Shown one piece after another: positions 11,901-22,359 of a stretch of DNA of 64,000 nucleotides; positions within the stretch are counted from its first letter, which is position 1; every line of letters begins with the position of its first letter. Both the position numbers and the translations under genes were made by a program. This DNA comes from Begonia masoniana (taxonomy: Eukaryota > Streptophyta > Magnoliopsida > Cucurbitales > Begoniaceae): contig CM039509.1 of assembly GCA_022432975.1 (NCBI GenBank), positions 40,582,209 through 40,646,208 on the forward strand, written 5' to 3'. Below the pieces are notes generated by a model. The model saw nothing but the letters and a program-made list of their open reading frames with translations. It did no database searches and was not told the origin of the DNA.

Positions 11901-13141
11901 ACAACATGCTAAACCGCCTCATCTGTAGACAACATGCTAAACCGCCTCATCTGTAGACAACATGCTAAACCGCCTCATCTGTAGACAACATGCTAAACCG
12001 CCTCATCTGTAGACAACATGCTAAACCGCCTCATCTGTAGACAACATGCTAAACCGCCTCATCTGTAGACAACATGCTAAACCGCCTCATCTGTAGACAA
12101 CATGCTAAACCGCCTCATCTGTAGACAACATGCTAAACTCATCTATTAGCCTAATGCTAAGCAAGTAAAGCAATATATTTATATATGTAAAGTAATGCTG
12201 AACTTAACTCCTAAACATGCAGTTTCTACTTTTCTCATCTCAGTGGCATACACGTTCATTCACAACTTGATCTGATCCCATGGTTCCCTTGGGAGTGGGA
12301 TCAATTCTCCCATGTCTACATCCTCCTACTTAATTAAGGGGCAGATGAATTCCCTTTAACACTTGATCTGATCCCATGGTTCCCTTTGGGAGTGGGATCA
12401 ATTCTCCCATGTATAAATCCCTTCATAGTTAAGGGGTGGATTAGCTCCCTTAATAGTTTGTCTGTCGCATACAGTTCATACTTACCATTACCATTCCTTA
12501 CATGAAAATTCATTTTCGTAGTTTTAATAATCATGATGCATGGATAACAGAAACATACAATCACGCACAAACCTACTGTTTTGTGATGTAGGCCCGAAGG
12601 CACAAGCAATACTTTACTTACCTGGATTCCTAGCAAATGCTCGGTTAAGAGCTACTTCGGGGGTTCGTTCACCTATATTCATAAACAGAATGTTAAACCT
12701 TAATTTAAGCTATTCAGAAATCTAAGGAGTTGGTTTGACATTTCTATTTATCTAACATTCCCGATTCTGCTCTAACCCTCAAGCAGAATCTCTCACTCGC
12801 AACATTATCAAAATGCATACATTGGGATCCTTAAGCTACCTAGGTACCAAAATCAGCAATTAATCGAATCTAAACTCACCTTGGTTGGAGGAATCGGTGA
12901 GGAAATCGCCTAAAGAGTTCTGCTGGGTTGAGCTGAAAACCGAGAGTGAAATGAGTATGACGGCTATACCTCATTCAATCTTTCCTTAAATATGTTATCC
13001 ATAACATAAATTGACAATTACCCTTATGCCCTCACTTAGTTACTTATTAACCTAATTGATTTTTACCCCGAATTTTATTCTATAAAATTCACACTTAGAA
13101 GATTAATAGGTTATTTTAATTCTAATAAACCGGGTGTTACA
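8999..13141 (-). mobile_element. Solo Ty3/gypsy LTR, 4.1 kb, with internal satellite expansion
   Basis: Begins TGTAACGCCCCG and ends CGGGTGTTACA, flanked by a perfect 5-bp duplication AACCT (8994-8998 and 13142-13146). There is no internal domain, so it is a solo LTR left by LTR-LTR recombination, or a gene-less insertion. It lies inside the hAT subterminal region. Sense is minus: its right end reversed matches the sense LTR at 2482. About 2.0 kb of its 4.1 kb is a 28-bp tandem array. Outside the array it matches the LTR at 1-1385, including degenerate 'tctgccgatga(a/c)gtca' repeats at 9200-9500. Confidence 0.93.
10138..12138. repeat. 28-bp tandem array, about 71 identical copies
   Basis: The unit is (CTAAACCGCC)(TCATCTGTAG)(ACAACATG), 28 bp. 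The phase repeats exactly every 420 bases (15 units) through the array, and I see no substitution in about 2,000 bp. It is preceded at 10040-10137 by four or five degenerate or length-variant units and ends abruptly in normal LTR sequence (ctcatctattagcctaatgc). The homologous LTR at 1-1385 has no array, only a lone 'cctcaacatgctcag'-like motif near 1050, so the expansion happened within this LTR copy. There are no spacers, so it is not a CRISPR. Copy number may be affected by assembly. Confidence 0.95.
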
Positions 13142-14047
13142 AACCTGGACCGAACCGGTCCGGGCCCGGGACCAAACCTGGACCGCACTTGAAATTCCGG
13201 TCCGGTCCAGGTTCGGTCCCGGTTCCGGACCGGCGCCATTTTCTTTCTTTTTTTTTTACTGAAATTTTCAATTTTATCACCTAAAATTTCCAACATAATT
13301 TGTTTAATAAGCTTCTGAAGTCTTGCCCATGAGGCCGTGGAGTTATATAAGCTTGGGGGCAGATGAGATCTCGCTCTATATATTTGTTTAATATAGAGAG
13401 AGAAAGAAGAGAGAGAGGGAGAAGGTTTAGCTTTGGTGTAAAAAATGGAGGAGCAAAACGAGAGTGATATCTGTTATTCTTTACTTTGTATACGAACAGT
13501 GTAAGAGAGAGATTCTCAAGTTGTTTGCTTTAAGGCTTCTCTTTCTCGCTTTCCTAGAAGTTCCCAGTCTGGATCATCTTCTCTCTTTTATTTTTCAATT
13601 AAACGCTTAATTTTTCGACTTTCACTGTTACTAACGAGTCGAAGGTTTCTGGTTGGTTGAGTAAAAATGTTTGACGACGAATAAGGCGAAACAGAAGCTG
13701 GATTGATAGTTGAACTGCTGGGGAGTTTCAAGAGGAAGACTCCCTTTCAACTGGTTTTATTTGTGGGTCAAGTTCAAGCACTTTCTTAGGCTGACGGAAA
13801 TTCTCAGCAGTCTCCAGTTACTGTGCTAAGTTCAGGCACTTTTGCAGGCTGACGGCTGCGGTCCGGTCCGGCTCTTCGGGATTTTCAGGAGCTGAACCGA
13901 GGACTGGACCGAAGGTCCTCGGTTCCTGGTGTATTGAACTTGGACCGAACCTGCGGTCCATTGTTTATGGACCAATCCCGGACCGAACCCGCCGGTCCAG
14001 TCCGGTTCCCAGTCCACGGTCCGATCCTGCCCACCCCTACACACATC

Positions 14048-14128
14048 GGGTCTTGGGTCGGAGAGATGACAACCCAGTTTCTCCCGGTAGATTGAAATTT
14101 GTTGTAAACCTGAGCTTTGATACCACTT
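14048..14128 (-). other. Copia leader with primer-binding site
   Basis: On the minus strand a TGGTATCAAAGC sequence (14114-14125) directly follows the LTR at 14129-14801. It matches, with one change, the tRNA-iMet primer-binding site TGGTATCAGAGC. About 65 bp of leader follows before the hAT insertion; past the hAT, the sequence resumes at a polypurine tract (8893-8903). The internal region between this binding site and that tract is under 100 bp, far too short for gag-pol. Confidence 0.6.
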
Positions 14129-14801
14129 TGATAGGAAAGAGTTTGTCGCAACGGAAGTTCGAATCAAAACAACTTTCCCAATTATTCGAGTATAAGAAAA
14201 ATTTGAACAACTAACAATAAGATCACATCCACAATGCAAGACACATTTTAGCGTGGAAAATCTCTCAAGACGAGAGTAAAAACCACGGGACTCGTATAGA
14301 CCGCTTAACAATCCACTATAATCAATATGGATACAATCAAGGTTCTCTCTAGATCATCAAACTAGAGGCATACAACATTTTCATCAAGATAAAACAACAA
14401 TCTTGGCAATCAACAAGACATAAGAATATCAAACAAAAGGAAGTTGAAAATGGGTACCCAAAAACAATAGTTATGTTTTTCCTTCGTCTGACAACTTTGG
14501 AAGCTTCAAAACCGATCTCCACCGTTCAGAATGTAGCCCCAGGTATCACGAACAAGCTGTCAAAATTTCACGCCGATCCAACGGTTGAAACTCCAGAAAA
14601 GTGATTCTTCTCCAACTGCTACAAGAAACTCCGAAAATAGATATTGTTTTCTCTCTTCTATCTTCTCTCTTGTGATTGTAAATTTTTTCCCAAAGAAACC
14701 CTAGATGTCAGTAGAGGTTCTAAACATGTCATTCAAGACATGGGCCTAAAACAAGGCCACATCAAGTTGGGCCCTTCCAACTAGGAGGAAAAAACCCAAC
14801 A
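14129..14801 (-). mobile_element. 673-bp copia LTR of a second type
   Basis: On the minus strand it opens TGTTGGGTTTTTTCC and closes CTTTCCTATCA, and is followed by a primer-binding-site-like sequence. Upstream on the minus strand is a short purine stretch (gtcgggagag) after the pol stop. It contains a plant-copia LTR core (a 'gagagattttccacg'-type segment and an AT-rich promoter-like region). It is unrelated to the 110-117 bp LTRs at 8783 and 21330 that bracket the whole element, so the composite has two LTR kinds. No matching 5-bp duplication flanks it. Confidence 0.7.
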
Positions 14802-14811
14802 AACTCTCCCG

Positions 14812-17800
14812 ACAGACTAGGTGGAGGGTGTTGTCAACCCGGCAACCGAGAAGCAAAACTCTAACTTATTTCGCGATAACACCTTTGTCAAAATATGTGA
14901 CACCCGAAAATTTTCTTTATCGTATGTAGCCTAGTTAGGGTATGTTATAGAGTAAAATTTTAAGAGGAATGAATCCTATGTAAAACTAAATTTAAGGGAA
15001 TGAAAAATTTAATGAAAGAGGGCATGTCACGTTGGATTAAATGAGGAATGGAATGAGGGGGGTTGTTTTTATAAATTTTTAAAGAATGGTGGAAAGAATT
15101 AAACGTAAAAAGATTTTTTTTATAAATTAATTAAAGTAAAGGTAAAATTTACAAACAACCCTTTTTTCTCCCCTTTGCCCTCCACGAGAATTCAGCCATT
15201 GAAGCCCTCCCTCTTCTTCAGTTCATCAAGAGTTTTCAAGCTTTAAGGTATAAAATCAAGTGGGTTTTGAGTTTAACAACTTTAGGTGTTGATTTGTGGA
15301 GTTTTGAATAAGTTTTGGAGGGATTTAGTTAGGGCTTGAAAACCCTCATTTGGGAACTCCGAAATTTTGGTTCCCTTGCTCTATTTTCTTCCTAATTGAT
15401 GATTTACATCCTTAATTATGTTAGTTTAGGTTGTTTTTAGAAAGATGAATAGGATTTGGTGAAAGTTATACAAAAACTGGTTTTTAAATCAAAGGGTGCC
15501 GGTTCTGTTTCTGTGTTTTCGATCTGGCCATTGTGTTTGGTTGTTGAATTTAAGTATTTTAATGGAAAGTAGAAGTGTTGAGGTTTATGGAATGGGGTGG
15601 CACGTCGAAATTTGTTGAAAAACGAGTAAGTTATGGCCGTTCGAAGTTGGACACTAAAAAGTGGTGGAAAAATCAGGTATAGGGTTTAGAGTTTGAATTG
15701 ATTTGTATTGTTGTTAGTTTTAGTTAGAAAATTTCTTAGGAATTCCTTAGAGTGTTTTTAAGCTATTTCTTTATCTTTGTTAGGTTATCGAGCGAGTGAA
15801 TTGATTGGACGAAGTGAGCAATCGAGTGCCGAGCAATCAGGTAAGTAGAGGAACCTTTTCGTTGCCTTCGGGCCTACACCATGGAACGGTAGGGTTTAAT
15901 GGTCGATTGTTTTGTTTCATGTTGTGTTGTGTTGCATATTCTTTTGGCATGCATCATGGTTTTAAATTACGAAAAACACGAGTTTTTTTGCATTGCTTTG
16001 GAATTGTGAGCGTGAAACGTAATCAGATAAAAAGAATGGCAAATCTTAAGGCATTGGGAGTATGAATTCCTAGACGGTCATAGGATTCTACGACCAATGT
16101 GGGGAAAACCTTAAGGCATCGGGAGTATGAATTCCCAGACGGTCATAGGATTCTATAACCGATGCAGGAAAGTAAAAATAAAATCGGTGGCCTTCCTAGA
16201 CGGTCATGGGAGATGTGTCATCCGGTTTTGCTTGGTTGGATCAATATGTGGCCATCCTAGACGGTCATGGGATGTGTACATACTTGATCCACATGACTTA
16301 TAAATAAGTTAATGCAATGAAAAGGAAATGAGTACAACTGAGAGTTAGAAACTGCATGTGATAGGATTGGTGGCATTGTGTGTTGATTGCATTTATTATT
16401 CCCTACTTACTAAGCATTAGGCTTACTTTTTGTGTTCTATGGTGTAGGTGACCATATTTTCACAGGTGAGATAGATGAGGGAGCCCGTGACTAGGCACAG
16501 TTTGTGGCGCATGGAGCATGTCGGGCAGGCACTTGACGGGGCGACTAGACCATGTTCTTCGGAGACTTATGTGGGGATTCAAGTATTTTGCACTGTAGAT
16601 AGTTTTCTAACTATTTTGGACAGTAGTTGTTTTACTAATGGTTTGTATGTAAATGTTTGGAATTTGAAACTATTTGATTTCAGGTTTTGGTTTATAAATT
16701 TCAGTCGTTACTCTGTTCGTTTTTTTGTATAACAAACAACGTCGGGTTCATTTGTTTCTACGTTTTCGCTAATCGTTTTAAGTCGATTTTTCTGAGATTC
16801 TTACAGGACACAGAGTCGGGAATGTTGGGAATGTGTGGGATGAATTTTGGGTGAATTGTAATTGGTTGGCTTGAAAAAAATTGAGAAAGAGTAAAAAGGA
16901 GTGCTGGTGGCCGTGAAGGGCGCGTGTTGGCAGGGGAGGCGCGCCCAGAAGGCACGCAGCGCCCAGCGCTGATCGATCGGCACATCGTCACTATAGCTGC
17001 CTGGCGACCCGAGAGGTCGCCAATCGATCGACGATCTGCACCGATCGATCGGCACCTCGCGCGCGCGGGGTAGCGTGCGCGGGTTGCTACTGCACGCGCG
17101 CCGCCCAAACTAGACCAGCCTGGTTTTTTTTTAATTTTTGGTTTTCCAAATTGTTTTAACCCGACATTTTTTGACGTATTTTAAACGTATTTTAGGCACA
17201 TTTTTCAACTATTTTTTAGGGTTTGAAAAAACCAAAAATCGAGTCATAATTTTATCGAAAATTATTTTTAACATCGTTTTAAACGTGAGATTGTTAGCAA
17301 AGTAACGCACCGAGCCGGAGTGGATTCGAGGGCGTTACAACATATCTGAGCCATTATCATCTGTGTGAATTTTTTCAAGTTCCAACATCTTATTGCTCAA
17401 AACGTCACGAATCCAATGATAACGAATTTCAATGTGCTTTGACTTCGAGTGAAATGAGAATTTTTCGCAAGATGAATTGCACTTTGATTATCACAAAATA
17501 AGACATACCTTGGTTGTTTCAACTCAAGTTCCATCGTGAACTTTCTCAACCACAACAATTGTTTTGTTGCCTCCACGGCAGCTATAATCTCGGCTTCGGT
17601 AGTAGAAAGTACAACACACTTTTGCAATTTAGATTGTCATGCCACAGCTCCATCGGCATAAGTCACCATATGCCCCGAAGTAGATTTTTGATCATCCAAG
17701 CTTCCGGCTAAATCCGAATCTGTAAACCCAACCAACATAGGCTTCTCACAGCCCAAAGTTAATCTAAGATTCGTCGTTCCCCGGAGATATCTCATAATCC

Positions 17801-20800
17801 ACTTCACGGCCTCCCAATGATGTCTTTCCGGATTTGAAAGATATCTACTCACCATTCCAACAGAGTGCACTATATCTGGTCTTGTGCAAACCATAGTGTA
17901 CATCAAACTACCAACCGCCGAAGAATACGGAATGTTCTTCATAGACAACTTCTCATCATCGATAGAAGGACAATGATTATGACTAAGCTTAAAGTGGGAA
18001 GCAAGAGGAACACTCACTGCTTTAGCTTTATCCATGTTGAAGCGTCAAAGAACTTTCTCAATATACTTTTCTAGCAACAAATGCAATTTCTTGGCATCTC
18101 GATCATGGATGACTTGAATCTCAAGGATTTGACGCGCGTCCCAAATCTTTCATAGAAAACGACTCACTCAAAGTCTCTTTTAGCTCATTGATTCTTGAAA
18201 TGTTCCTTCCAACAATCAACATATCATCGACATAGAGCAAAAGAATAATAAAATCACCGTCAGAGAATTTTTGCACAAAACACAATGATCGGTTTTGTTC
18301 ATCTTATACCCATGTTCAAGCATTACCGAACTAAACTTGATACCATTGTCGTGGCGCTTGTTTCAAACCGTAAAGGCTCTTTACCAATTTGCAAACATAG
18401 CCTTCTTTCATTTTTTCTTGGCAACCCTCCGGTTGCTCCATGTATATCTCTTCTTGTAAGTCTCCGTGAAGAAAAGCTGTCTTCACATCCATTTGTTCAA
18501 CCTCTAGGTTAAGACTAGCGGCTAAACCAAGAACAACATGAATGGATTGCATTTTCACTACAGGAGCAAAAATCTCGCCAAAATCAATACATTTTCTTTG
18601 CAAGAAGCCTCTAACTACCAACCGAGCTTTGTATCGAGGTTGTGAAGTATGTTCATTTTGCTTCAATTGATACACCCATCTATTTTTCAAAGCCTTCTTG
18701 CCCTTAGGCAACTTTATTAGCTTGAAAGTGTTATTCTCACGAAGGGATTGTATCTCATCCTCCATGGTATCCATCCATTCATTTTTGTTTTCATCTTCCA
18801 ATGCTTCTTGAAAACTCTCGGGTTCTCCTCCATCAGTGAGAAATACATACTCATGTGATGAGTACCTAACCGAAGGACGTCTCTCACGAGTAGACCGCCT
18901 TGGTTAATTAGAATAAATGAATTCTTCAACATTTTCATTTTCTTGCTCATTGGCATTGTCAACATTAACTTGAACGCTAGAATCAACATCAACATCAACA
19001 AAATCATTAGTATTTAAAGGATTACCCATATGTAAATCCATACCTTGATTCTCAATTGGACATAGTCGGTGATTATCGGGGTAGGAGCAGTTGTAATTGG
19101 ATCCATGTCAACCATATCTTCATTTGCTTGAGTAGAATCAACCTTGTCCACATTGTTGATATCTTCAATGGTATAATCCTCCATAAATACAACATCTCGA
19201 GTACGAACAAGCTTCCTATTAATCGGATCAAAGAATCGATATCCAAACTCATCAAGACCATATCCAACAAACACACATTTCTTGGTCTTGTCATCCAACT
19301 TTGACCTCTCATCTTTGGGAACATGCATGTAAGTCATACACCCAAATACCCGTAGATGATCATAAGAGACATCTTTACCACTTCAAACACGGTTCGGCAC
19401 ATCAAAATTCAAGGGAACACATGGTGTGAGGTTTAACACATGTACTACCGTACTCAATGCTTCACCCAAAAAAATATCTCAGCAACTTTGCTTGTGAAAG
19501 CGAACACCTCACCCTTTCCACTAATGTCCTATTCATTCTTTCAGCCAACCCATTTAATTGCGGTGTTTTTGGAGGCGACTTTTGATGATAAATACCTTGT
19601 TCTTAACAATACTCATCAAAAGGTCCAATGTACTCTCCTCCGTTATCCGTTCGAATACACTTCAACTTTTTCCCGATTTCCCTCTCGACCGAAGTTTGAA
19701 ACACTTTAAAGGTATCTAGCACTTGATCTTTCGTCTTTAATGTATAGGCCCAAACTTTTCGAGAATGATCATCGATAAAGGTTACAAAGTAGTACGCACC
19801 ACCAAGTGATATTGACTTCATCGGACCACACACATCGGAATGTACCAAGTCTAGAACTCTGGCTTTCTTTTCGATTCAGATGATCTAAACGACACCCGTC
19901 TTTGTTTTCCGGCCAAGCAATGTGAACACCTCTTTAAGTGCACATTTGAAACCCCACATAACACATTCTTCTTAGACAACATAGCTAATCCTTTCTCACT
20001 TATATGAGCCAAGCGCTTGTGCCACAGCTCGGAAGAAGTATCATTTTCACAAGTGTTGATGCAACACTTGGATATCCCAAACCGGACGACATATAAATTA
20101 GAACGCCGCTTGCCTTTTGCAACAACCATCAATCCCTTTTTAAGCTTCCATTCATCACTCGAAAAAGAATTGCAAAAACCTTCATCATCCAACCTTCCAA
20201 CTGACAAAAGATTGAAGCGTATATCGAAAATATGCTTAACACCTTTGAGAACAAGGGTAGTGCCATTAGTTGTCTCAACACAAACATCACTATTCCGACC
20301 ACTTTAGCTTGACCACTATTGCCCATACGAACAATACCAAAATCACCAACCTCATATGTTGAGAAAAAAATCTTGTCGTGAGGTAGCATGAGTAGAAGCA
20401 CCACTATCCACGATTCAATCCATCTCATCACAAGATACATTAACATTCTCAACATCATTATCACAAACAACAAGAAAATCATCTACAATAGCAACATCAT
20501 CATGATTTTTACCTTCTTTTTTATTGGCGGTGGCGGCAGTGTTGTTGTTTTTCTTCTTGTTCTCCTTTTTCAACTTTCGACAATGTTTCTTTATATGACC
20601 CTTCAAACTACAATGATGACACTCAATGTTTGCCCACCTATTGGAAGACCCACGTGATGTGCTACGATCACTCGAATCACGACATTGACTCCTCCCCCTC
20701 GATTCTATAACCAGCACCTCGGATTGGGAAAAAGAACCTTGTGCCTTTCGTCTCATCTCTTTATTCAACACACTGCTCTTGACTAAATCCATCGAGATAA

Positions 20801-21329
20801 CACCATTCAGAGCTGAATTCGACAACGTCGTTCGAAAAGTCTCCCATGAGTTAGGCAAAGTACCAAGGAGCCATAAACCTTGTATCTCGTCATCAAATGC
20901 AAGTTTCATTGTGGCCAATTGATTAATGATTCCTTGAAAAGTATTCAAGCGGTCGGTAATCGGAAGACCACCTTGATACCTTAAGGACATCATTTGCTTG
21001 ATCAAAAATAACTTATTATTTCTCGTCTTCCTCTCATACAATTCTTCAAGTTTGGACCAAAGAGTACGAGCATGAGAAATCGATATCACATGATTCAAAA
21101 CATTGTCATCAACCCATTGATGAATGTAACCACATACTTGTCTATGCATTAAATTCCACTCATCATCGCTTTTGTCCGTAGAGAACACAAACAAGTGAAA
21201 ATCTTTAACATAGAGCAAGTCCTCCATTTTAGCCTTCCAAATATTGTAATTAGATCCATTCAAGCTCACCATTCTAGATGTGTTAGTCTCCATCCTTATA
21301 CCCAAATCAAAACCTTGCTCTGATACCAA
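14812..21329 (-). pseudogene. Copia gag-pol polyprotein (Tork-like), degraded
   Basis: Minus strand, 5' to 3'. Gag 21329-20415 (MVSLNGSNYNIWKAKMEDLL; zinc knuckle CHHCSLKGHIKKHC). Protease active site IVDSGASTHATS near 20400, split by a frameshift. GAG-pre-integrase HKRLAHISEKG; integrase 19848-19603 (HSDVCGPM, FIDDHSRKVW, RTDNGGEY). RT 18801-18331 (MDVKTAFLHGDL, LYGLKQAPRQW) with YVDDMLIVG near 18215 in another frame. RNase H 18035-17397 (DSDLAGSLDDQKSTSG). The final residues (SDMLTKVLSRNK) resume at 14895 after a solo LTR inserted at 14896-17339. Several frameshifts and stops make it inactive. The order PR-INT-RT-RH is the Ty1/copia order. Confidence 0.93.
14896..17339 (+). mobile_element. 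Solo Ty3/gypsy LTR, 2.4 kb
   Basis: Starts TGTGACACCCG and ends GGGCGTTACA. It interrupts the last codons of the copia RNase H (SDMLTKV is split at the insertion), which fixes the borders. The right flank ACATA (17340-17344) and the left flank AAATA (14891-14895) are a 5-bp duplication with one mismatch. Uninterrupted copia sequence predicts ACATA, so the left copy mutated. It has internal tandem-like blocks at 16040-16290 (repeated 'ccta/ccagacggtcat(a/g)gga') and a GC-rich block with 'gatcgatcg' motifs at 16970-17060. No internal coding region. Confidence 0.85.
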
Positions 21330-21446
21330 TGTTAGGTGATCTTGGGCCTTCTCAATCCCAAAAGATAGCTCAAGAGATAAGGCTTTCCCTCACACTTATA
21401 AACTGATCATCAACCCCTTCCACAACCGATGTGAGATATCCCAACA
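21330..21446 (-). mobile_element. Short copia LTR (5' LTR) with primer-binding site
   Basis: On the minus strand it opens TGTTGGGATATCTCACATCG, ends CACCTAACA, and is followed at once by TTGGTATCAGAGC, the tRNA-iMet primer-binding site. Its length of 117 bp is unusually short for copia. The gag frame starts within the primer region. It pairs with the diverged copy at 8783-8892. Confidence 0.85.
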
Positions 21447-22090
21447 GTTACATATGCAAGGGTAATCTCATCTTGTGCTAATTTAGATTGGGGAGAAGCT
21501 CTCTGTCGAGTCAGGGAACTACGTGGATATATAATCAAGAATCAAGCCGAATTAACAGTCAGTGATGGGATGGTTGGAAATCTCCATGAATGTGTTCAAT
21601 CTGATGAAAGTCAAAGAGGTCTGCAGTTGGAATGGGATGATATCTTCCCTCGCTTGCAATGGCAAAGAGGACGAAGCTCTAGAGCTGTTTGCTAAGATGG
21701 ATACTTCCAGATTTCAGCCAAATGCTGTTACATTTGTATTCTCACGGCTTGCTCCTGTAGCATGCTTGTAAAAGATGGTCCTAGATGGGGAATGATTCTT
21801 CAATCGAACTGATTATGGAGCATTACAGCTGTATGGATGGTCGATCTCTTAGGAAAAGTGCGGCTTTAAGAAAGCAACTGAATTGATCAATTCTATGGCT
21901 TTCGAGCCTGATGCTTCTGTTCTAGGTTCTTGTACGATCAATGGAGCCATAGCTGGGAAACGAAGTCGGAATAAGACTGCCTTACCAGCAGCCACTGCAC
22001 TCTGGACGGTTGCCGCCTTAGCAAATGTATATGCTAGTGTGGGCAATGGCATTCCTGCCTCGATCGATTTATTGTATTTTTCTACATGAA
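21447..22090 (+). pseudogene. PPR-protein gene, 3' fragment
   Basis: Resumes the PPR frame of 8504-8782: ARVISSCANLDWGEAL, then RGYIIKNQAELTV. It continues in another frame: LEISMNVFNLMKVKEVCSWN, MISSLACNGKEDEALELF, QPNAVTF. It then decays through stops to KATELINSMAFEPDASVLGS and AALANVYASVGN, an E-motif-like end typical of PLS-class PPR editing factors. At least three frameshifts or stops are present, so it was a pseudogene independent of the insertion, or has decayed since. No DYW domain is seen. Confidence 0.8.
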
Positions 22091-22359
22091 TGCTTTATCA
22101 AACTTAAGTCTGGTGCTTCTCTTTTTGTGTTAACGATGTAAAAATTATAGAAAAAAGTTTGTTAAATTAACTAGTAAAAATGAAAATTAAAAATTGACGT
22201 GTTTTCTTCTTGCAGCAGTGTCACTTCTATCACCACTTCCAAGAGAAGCAGAAGAGAGTGAGTATAAATCCTACATTTGGGTCTCATGCATTACTTAATT
22301 TGTCTGTGCTTCTTGTTATTTTGCTTCCTCGTAAAACTGTCTTGCATCTTGCTGAAACT
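22091..22359. other. Short intergenic stretch, nothing recognised
   Basis: AT-rich spacer between the PPR remnant and a copia LTR. No frame or motif can be supported. Confidence 0.5.

Larger units (their letters stand above)
8912..14039. mobile_element. Non-autonomous hAT-type DNA transposon (carrying a solo LTR)
   Basis: Perfect terminal inverted repeats TAGGGGTGGGCA ... TGCCCACCCCTA are flanked by an exact 8-bp target-site duplication CACACATC (8904-8911 and 14040-14047). Eight-base duplications and this terminus are diagnostic of the hAT superfamily. Without the nested solo LTR the element is about 980 bp. It has GC-rich subterminal clusters of GGTCCGG/CCGGACC and related motifs at both ends, probable transposase-binding repeats, and no transposase frame. 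It sits in the leader of a copia element, so it inserted after that copia. GC-rich minus-strand frames across its right end are compositional artefacts. Confidence 0.92.

Noticed and set aside
10138..12138. CRISPR-like array of 28-bp repeats
   Set aside because: The units are directly adjacent with no spacers and lie inside a plant retrotransposon LTR; it is a tandem satellite.
13832..14311. 159-codon minus-strand frame
   Set aside because: It crosses the GC-rich hAT end, the copia leader and an LTR; no domain, composition-driven.
16758..17108. 116-codon Arg/Ser-rich minus-strand frame
   Set aside because: It arises from the GC-rich block of a solo LTR; no homology signal.
17865..18512. Plus-strand frames opposite copia RT
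   Set aside because: Antisense shadows of the minus-strand RT/RNase H.
21318..21329. TGGTATCAGAGC sites as tRNA genes
   Set aside because: They are only the tRNA-iMet primer-binding complements of LTR elements, found beside each 5' LTR; no cloverleaf is present.
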